Of a DNA stretch of 64,000 nucleotides, positions 60,880-64,000 are shown piece after piece (position 1 is the stretch's first letter; every line of letters starts with the position of its first letter). The stretch covers positions 1 to 64,000 of the forward strand of contig JABRVX010000048.1 in NCBI GenBank assembly GCA_039961735.1, written 5' to 3'. The notes under the pieces are model-generated. The model worked only from the letters and a program-made list of their open reading frames with translations. It did not search any database and was not told the origin of the DNA. Origin of the DNA: Fimbriimonadia bacterium (GTDB lineage Bacteria; Armatimonadota; Fimbriimonadia; Fimbriimonadales; JABRVX01). The position numbers were made by a program, and so were the translations under genes.

Positions 60880-60929
60880 ATTGCGCAAAAGAGCGCAATA
60901 TGACGGCGATCATATTCGGCGATCATATT
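60880..60929 (-). promoter_or_regulatory. Dyad and tandem repeats upstream of nrfHA
   Basis: ATTGCGCAAAAGAGCGCAAT (60880-60899) is a 7-bp dyad with a 6-nt spacer, 48 bp before the nrfH start. Right behind it, CGGCGATCATATT occurs twice in tandem (60904-60916 and 60917-60929). These look like regulator-binding sites. The dyad loosely fits the Rex layout TTGxGxA-N4-TxCxCAA with one inner mismatch, and does not fit FNR. The rest of the gap to 61184 shows no gene. Confidence 0.4.
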
Positions 60930-61184
60930 CAAAGTGGTTTTCGGATGTCCTGCCCGCTCGCTAAGGCGTGAGACCGCTGCGGCGGGGCGTCGAGGCTCGT
61001 CTCAGCGGCGTCCAATTCTCCGGCCGGATGATCCTCGAGGGTTCTTCGAACCACCCGTAGCTTTCCTTGTTTTGTTGTGCTAAACTATTTTTATCTGTTT
61101 GCTTCGCCTCGAGCCGTGGCGAAAGTGGCATGTTTTTCGCGCTTGGGTGGCAAGTCCTGACGATAGTAAAAGGAGTTGCACAAG

Positions 61185-61886
61185 ATGCGCATCATCATCG
61201 CGCTGTCCGCGCTGGCAGTCTGTAGCGCGGCTTTCTCTCAGACCGCAGCCACCGTATCGGGTGAGCTGCAGCAGTGGCGAATCGGCAACGGGGCTCCGAC
61301 ACCCGGCCCGCTGACCCTGTACGACAACACCGATCCCTCGAGCTTCTCGGGGTACTACTTCCCCGGCGACCCCGTGAACTTCTGGGGCGTCTGCGACGAC
61401 GTGCACATGACCAGTGGTGGTCTCATCAACGGGTTCGAGTTCGTGTATTACGATCCGGTCGGCAACACGGCTCTGACCCAGGTCGAGTGGGCTGTCTTCG
61501 AAATGTCCACGTATGATACCGGTCCGGTCGGTGCGTACGTCAGTGGCGGTATTCTCACGGGTCTTCCCGGCGATGGCCTGTGGCAAGTGCAGGTTGACCT
61601 GACGGGCGGCGGCGAATTTGTCGCATCGGCCGACCTCTGGTTCTGCATGGCGTTCGCAGGCGCCTACTCGGACAGCCCGGAAGCCGGGTGGGTTATTTAT
61701 GATCCACCGGTAGTCGGCAGCAGCCACGACCTGTTCCTCAACTTCAGTGATCAGGCCTTGTACAACTTCAATGGGGCTCCCGTCGCGAGCTTCGGCCTCC
61801 GCATGTACGCGGTTCCTGAGCCGGGCGCACTCGCCGCTATCGGCACCGGTCTGGTTGGCCTGCTGGCCCTCCGCCGCCGAAAGTAA
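61185..61886 (+). CDS. PEP-CTERM sorting-domain protein
   Basis: A 233-residue secreted protein with a signal peptide (MRIIIALSALAVCSAAFSQ) and a mature beta-rich domain (about 25-205) I cannot name. The C-terminal tripartite sorting signal is VPEPGALAAIGTGLVGLLAL followed by Arg-Arg-Arg-Lys: PEP motif, hydrophobic helix, basic tail. This signal is known to be processed by an exosortase (EpsH family), not seen in the window. AAGGAG is 9 nt before the ATG at 61185. An intrinsic terminator follows 25 bp after the stop. Confidence 0.88.
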   Translation: MRIIIALSALAVCSAAFSQTAATVSGELQQWRIGNGAPTPGPLTLYDNTDPSSFSGYYFPGDPVNFWGVCDDVHMTSGGLINGFEFVYYDPVGNTALTQVEWAVFEMSTYDTGPVGAYVSGGILTGLPGDGLWQVQVDLTGGGEFVASADLWFCMAFAGAYSDSPEAGWVIYDPPVVGSSHDLFLNFSDQALYNFNGAPVASFGLRMYAVPEPGALAAIGTGLVGLLALRRRK

Positions 61887-61911
61887 GATCCAGACTGCAA
61901 AGCAGTCGCCA

Positions 61912-61940
61912 ACATCTCCCCGCCTGAGGCGGGGAGATGT
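61912..61940 (+). terminator. Intrinsic terminator after the PEP-CTERM gene
   Basis: Perfect 13-bp stem ACATCTCCCCGCC / GGCGGGGAGATGT with loop TGA, followed by TTCTCTGTG. Confidence 0.75.
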
Positions 61941-61958
61941 TTCTCTGTGCTCCCTTGG

Positions 61959-61964
61959 TACACT
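61959..61964 (+). promoter_or_regulatory. Putative -10 box of the DNA polymerase gene (leaderless type)
   Basis: TACACT in CTTGGTACACTCGCCCCG ends 7 nt before the ATG at 61972. There is no Shine-Dalgarno and the preceding terminator ends at 61940, so the promoter must lie here. Confidence 0.5.
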
Positions 61965-61971
61965 CGCCCCG

Positions 61972-64000
61972 ATGGACGAACACACACTGCTTTTCGGAGC
62001 CGATGGGACCGAGCGCGTGGTCGCTGTGGACGCTCTCAACAAGGAGGCGAAGCTGTTTATCCGCACTCCGCTGGGAGTGCGAAGCGAGCAGCGCGAGTGG
62101 TCGCCTTGGATGTTCGCAGAAGAAGAGCACCCTTTGAGGGGGGCGCGCTGGTCGGAGGTCGCCGCTCCGGAGAAGGGAGTTTGGCTGAGGAAGCTGGCAT
62201 GGTTCGACAGCTTGAGTGACCTGCATGCGGCACGCGAGGCCATGCAAGAAAGGGGCGTACCGTTCCTTGCACCCGGCTCACGTGTGCGGCAGTTCCTCAC
62301 CGCAACGGGTATCACGCTGTTCAAGGGGATGGGCTACACCGAGTTGCATCGCCTTCAGCTCGACATCGAGACGACCTCGCTCGATCCGAGAGAGCACGGC
62401 GCGAAGCTGTTGATGGTAGCACTGTGTGACAACCGGGGCTACGAAGAAGTCATTGCCGGCGACGAGCGCACTATCATTCGCCGCCTGAGCCAGGAGGTCC
62501 AGCGGCTCGACCCGGATGTGATCGAGGGGCACAACTTGCTGGCGTTCGATCTGCCCTATCTCTACGAACGAGCGAACGCCGTCGAGGAGTCGCTGGTGCT
62601 CGGACGGGAGGAGCAAACGCTAACCAAACTCGGCTACGCGCGGTCGCGCTCGTGGCGATGGAGCCAGTGGGATGTGTACGGGAGGCACCTCGTAGACACC
62701 ATGCACGCCATCCAACGCTTCGACGTAGGCCGAGGCGAGTTGGACAGCTATGGCTTGAAGCAGGCGGCCGCGGCTCTGGGCATCGCCGAAGAGAACCGTA
62801 TCATCCTGGACCGCACGGAGATGCAGCGGCTGGCCGAACAGGAACCGGAAAGAGTCCGCGAGTACGCACTGCAGGATGTGCGCGAGACCCGATCGCTGGC
62901 CGACCTGGTATGTGCGACCGACTTCTATCAGACGCAGATGGTGCCCGAGTCGTACCAAGCGGTTGCCGAGATGGGAATGGGGGAGAAGATCAACGCCCTG
63001 ATGCATCGCGCGTACCTCGCCGCAGGCCACGGCATCCCGCTGCCGAAGCCCCCGGGCGCCGTCCCCGGCGGCTACACCGAAGTACGACGAACGGGCGTGC
63101 TGAGACCCGTGGTCAAGGGGGACGTGCAGAGCCTGTATCCCAGCATCATGGACCGTTTCGAGATCGCACCGAGTAGCGACGTGCTAGGTGTATTCCTGCC
63201 GATGTTGCGGGAACTGACGCGAAGGCGCATCGAAGCGAAGGCCCGCATGCGTGAGACGGAAGGGCAGGAACGCACCTACTGGGACGGGCTGCAGAGTTCG
63301 TTCAAAGTGCTGATCAACTCTTTCTATGGCTATCTGGGGGCCAACGTACACTTCAACGACCCGCAGGCTGCTGCGCAGGTGACCACCCGCGGTCAGGCCA
63401 TTGTGCGGCGCGCCGCCGAGGAGACCGAGCGGCTGGGCGGGAAGGTGATCGAGGTAGACACGGACGGCATCTACTTCGTGCCACCACCGGAGGTTGCGGG
63501 ATCGTTGGACGCGGAGGAAGCATTCGTTGCTCGGGTGGGGGAAGCGCTGCCCGAGGGCATTCACCTGGTGCACGACGGAAGCTTTCGTGCGATGCTCTCG
63601 CTGAAGGTGAAGAACTACGCCTTGCAGAGGGAAGACGGTCGGCTCGTGTTTCACGGCGCGTCGCTGCGCAGTAGGGCAGACGAGCCCTTCGGCCGTGACT
63701 TCCTCAGTCGGGGAGTGGCACTGTTACTAGAAGGGGATCGTGCGGGGCTCACTGCGCTGTACAAGGACACCGCACGGGCCATTCTGCAAGGCGAGCTGCC
63801 TATCGAGGCTTTGGCGCGGCGGGAGCGGGTGACCGAAAAGACCTTCCACAGCAGCGCCAAGCGCCGAGCGAAGCAAGCGGCGGAAGGCATTCAGGCCAAA
63901 GTGGGTGACTACGTGCGGGTGTACGAGGCGCAAGGTGGTGTGCTCAAGCCCCTATCCGCCTACTCGAATGACGAGAACCGCGAGTACTACGTGGACAAGC
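61972..64000 (+). CDS. Family B DNA polymerase (3' end beyond the window)
   Basis: An open frame with no stop runs from the ATG at 61972 to the right edge (676 codons seen). The 3'-5' exonuclease motifs are Asp131-Ile-Glu133 (DIETTSLDP), GHNLLAFDLPYLYERA and YALQDVRETRSLA. The polymerase motifs are A, with Asp384 in GDVQSLYPSIMD; B, with Lys445 to Gly453 in KVLINSFYGYLG; and C, with Asp496 and Asp498 in VDTDGIYF. All catalytic residues are intact. The palm insert between motifs A and B is short. It is either a PolII-like repair/translesion polymerase or a shorter archaeal-like PolB; I cannot separate these without the C-terminus. Confidence 0.9.
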   Translation, partial: MDEHTLLFGADGTERVVAVDALNKEAKLFIRTPLGVRSEQREWSPWMFAEEEHPLRGARWSEVAAPEKGVWLRKLAWFDSLSDLHAAREAMQERGVPFLAPGSRVRQFLTATGITLFKGMGYTELHRLQLDIETTSLDPREHGAKLLMVALCDNRGYEEVIAGDERTIIRRLSQEVQRLDPDVIEGHNLLAFDLPYLYERANAVEESLVLGREEQTLTKLGYARSRSWRWSQWDVYGRHLVDTMHAIQRFDVGRGELDSYGLKQAAAALGIAEENRIILDRTEMQRLAEQEPERVREYALQDVRETRSLADLVCATDFYQTQMVPESYQAVAEMGMGEKINALMHRAYLAAGHGIPLPKPPGAVPGGYTEVRRTGVLRPVVKGDVQSLYPSIMDRFEIAPSSDVLGVFLPMLRELTRRRIEAKARMRETEGQERTYWDGLQSSFKVLINSFYGYLGANVHFNDPQAAAQVTTRGQAIVRRAAEETERLGGKVIEVDTDGIYFVPPPEVAGSLDAEEAFVARVGEALPEGIHLVHDGSFRAMLSLKVKNYALQREDGRLVFHGASLRSRADEPFGRDFLSRGVALLLEGDRAGLTALYKDTARAILQGELPIEALARRERVTEKTFHSSAKRRAKQAAEGIQAKVGDYVRVYEAQGGVLKPLSAYSNDENREYYVDK

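Overview
The window reads as chromosomal DNA of a high-GC, diderm (outer-membrane) bacterium. Outer-membrane evidence is direct: kdsB and lpxK (LPS core and lipid A), an LptD-like beta-barrel, and an alginate-export-type porin ending in an aromatic residue. A type IV-pilin-like 'FTLIELLVV' protein with an H-Xn-DG tail and a PEP-CTERM protein ending VPEPG...RRRK are common in Armatimonadota and Planctomycetes-like genomes. With the gene content this makes an Armatimonadota/Fimbriimonadia-type organism my best guess (inference, not proven). I see no tRNA, rRNA, CRISPR array, insertion sequence or prophage.

Layout. 0.1-2.9 kb: fatty-acid synthesis (fabG-acpP-fabF plus a small membrane protein). 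2.9-7.2 kb: uvrA and a porin. 7.2-7.8 kb: non-coding, with inverted and tandem repeats. 7.8-13.0 kb: prepilin-like protein, a tiny ORF, a cytochrome c lipoprotein, kdsB with a structured leader, lpxK, mtaB and a HIT protein. 13.0-18.4 kb: a glycyl-radical enzyme closely resembling trans-4-hydroxy-L-proline dehydratase with its activase, divergent from acetyl-CoA synthetase. 18.8-21.0 kb: rex-nadB. 20.9-38.6 kb: seven tightly packed minus-strand genes for exported or surface proteins. These are a giant beta-propeller/carboxypeptidase-regulatory protein, two CsgG/TolB-like proteins, a subtilisin-like protease, a third large secreted protein, a Big-1/LptD-like barrel fusion and an unknown exported protein. 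38.7-51.3 kb: housekeeping and metabolic genes (coaE, ribosomal S1, pyrimidine-nucleoside phosphorylase, cupin, ferredoxin, PspA, methyltransferase, a degenerate Doc/Fic protein, M14 carboxypeptidase, aconitase, tryptophanase). 51.6-57.8 kb: two large secreted proteins (beta-propeller plus Ig repeats; HExxH metalloprotease) that share a dockerin-like C-terminal module. 57.9-64 kb: Fe/Mn superoxide dismutase, nitrite-reductase genes nrfHA, a PEP-CTERM protein, and a family-B DNA polymerase that runs off the right edge.

How it fits together. Secreted peptidases (S8, M36-like, M14), hydroxyproline dehydratase, tryptophanase and acetyl-CoA synthetase together suggest a peptide- or amino-acid-degrading life. 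NrfHA and Rex point to redox flexibility, while SOD and aconitase indicate oxygen exposure. The most novel-looking part is the 17.7-kb surface operon. Three of its large proteins have unrelated N-termini but a shared C-terminal region of roughly 430 residues ending in a FlgD-like Ig domain and a terminal Arg, and they are co-transcribed with an outer-membrane barrel and two CsgG-like proteins. A second general feature is that several genes have a TANNNT -10 box only 6-9 nt before the start codon and no Shine-Dalgarno, which suggests leaderless mRNAs.
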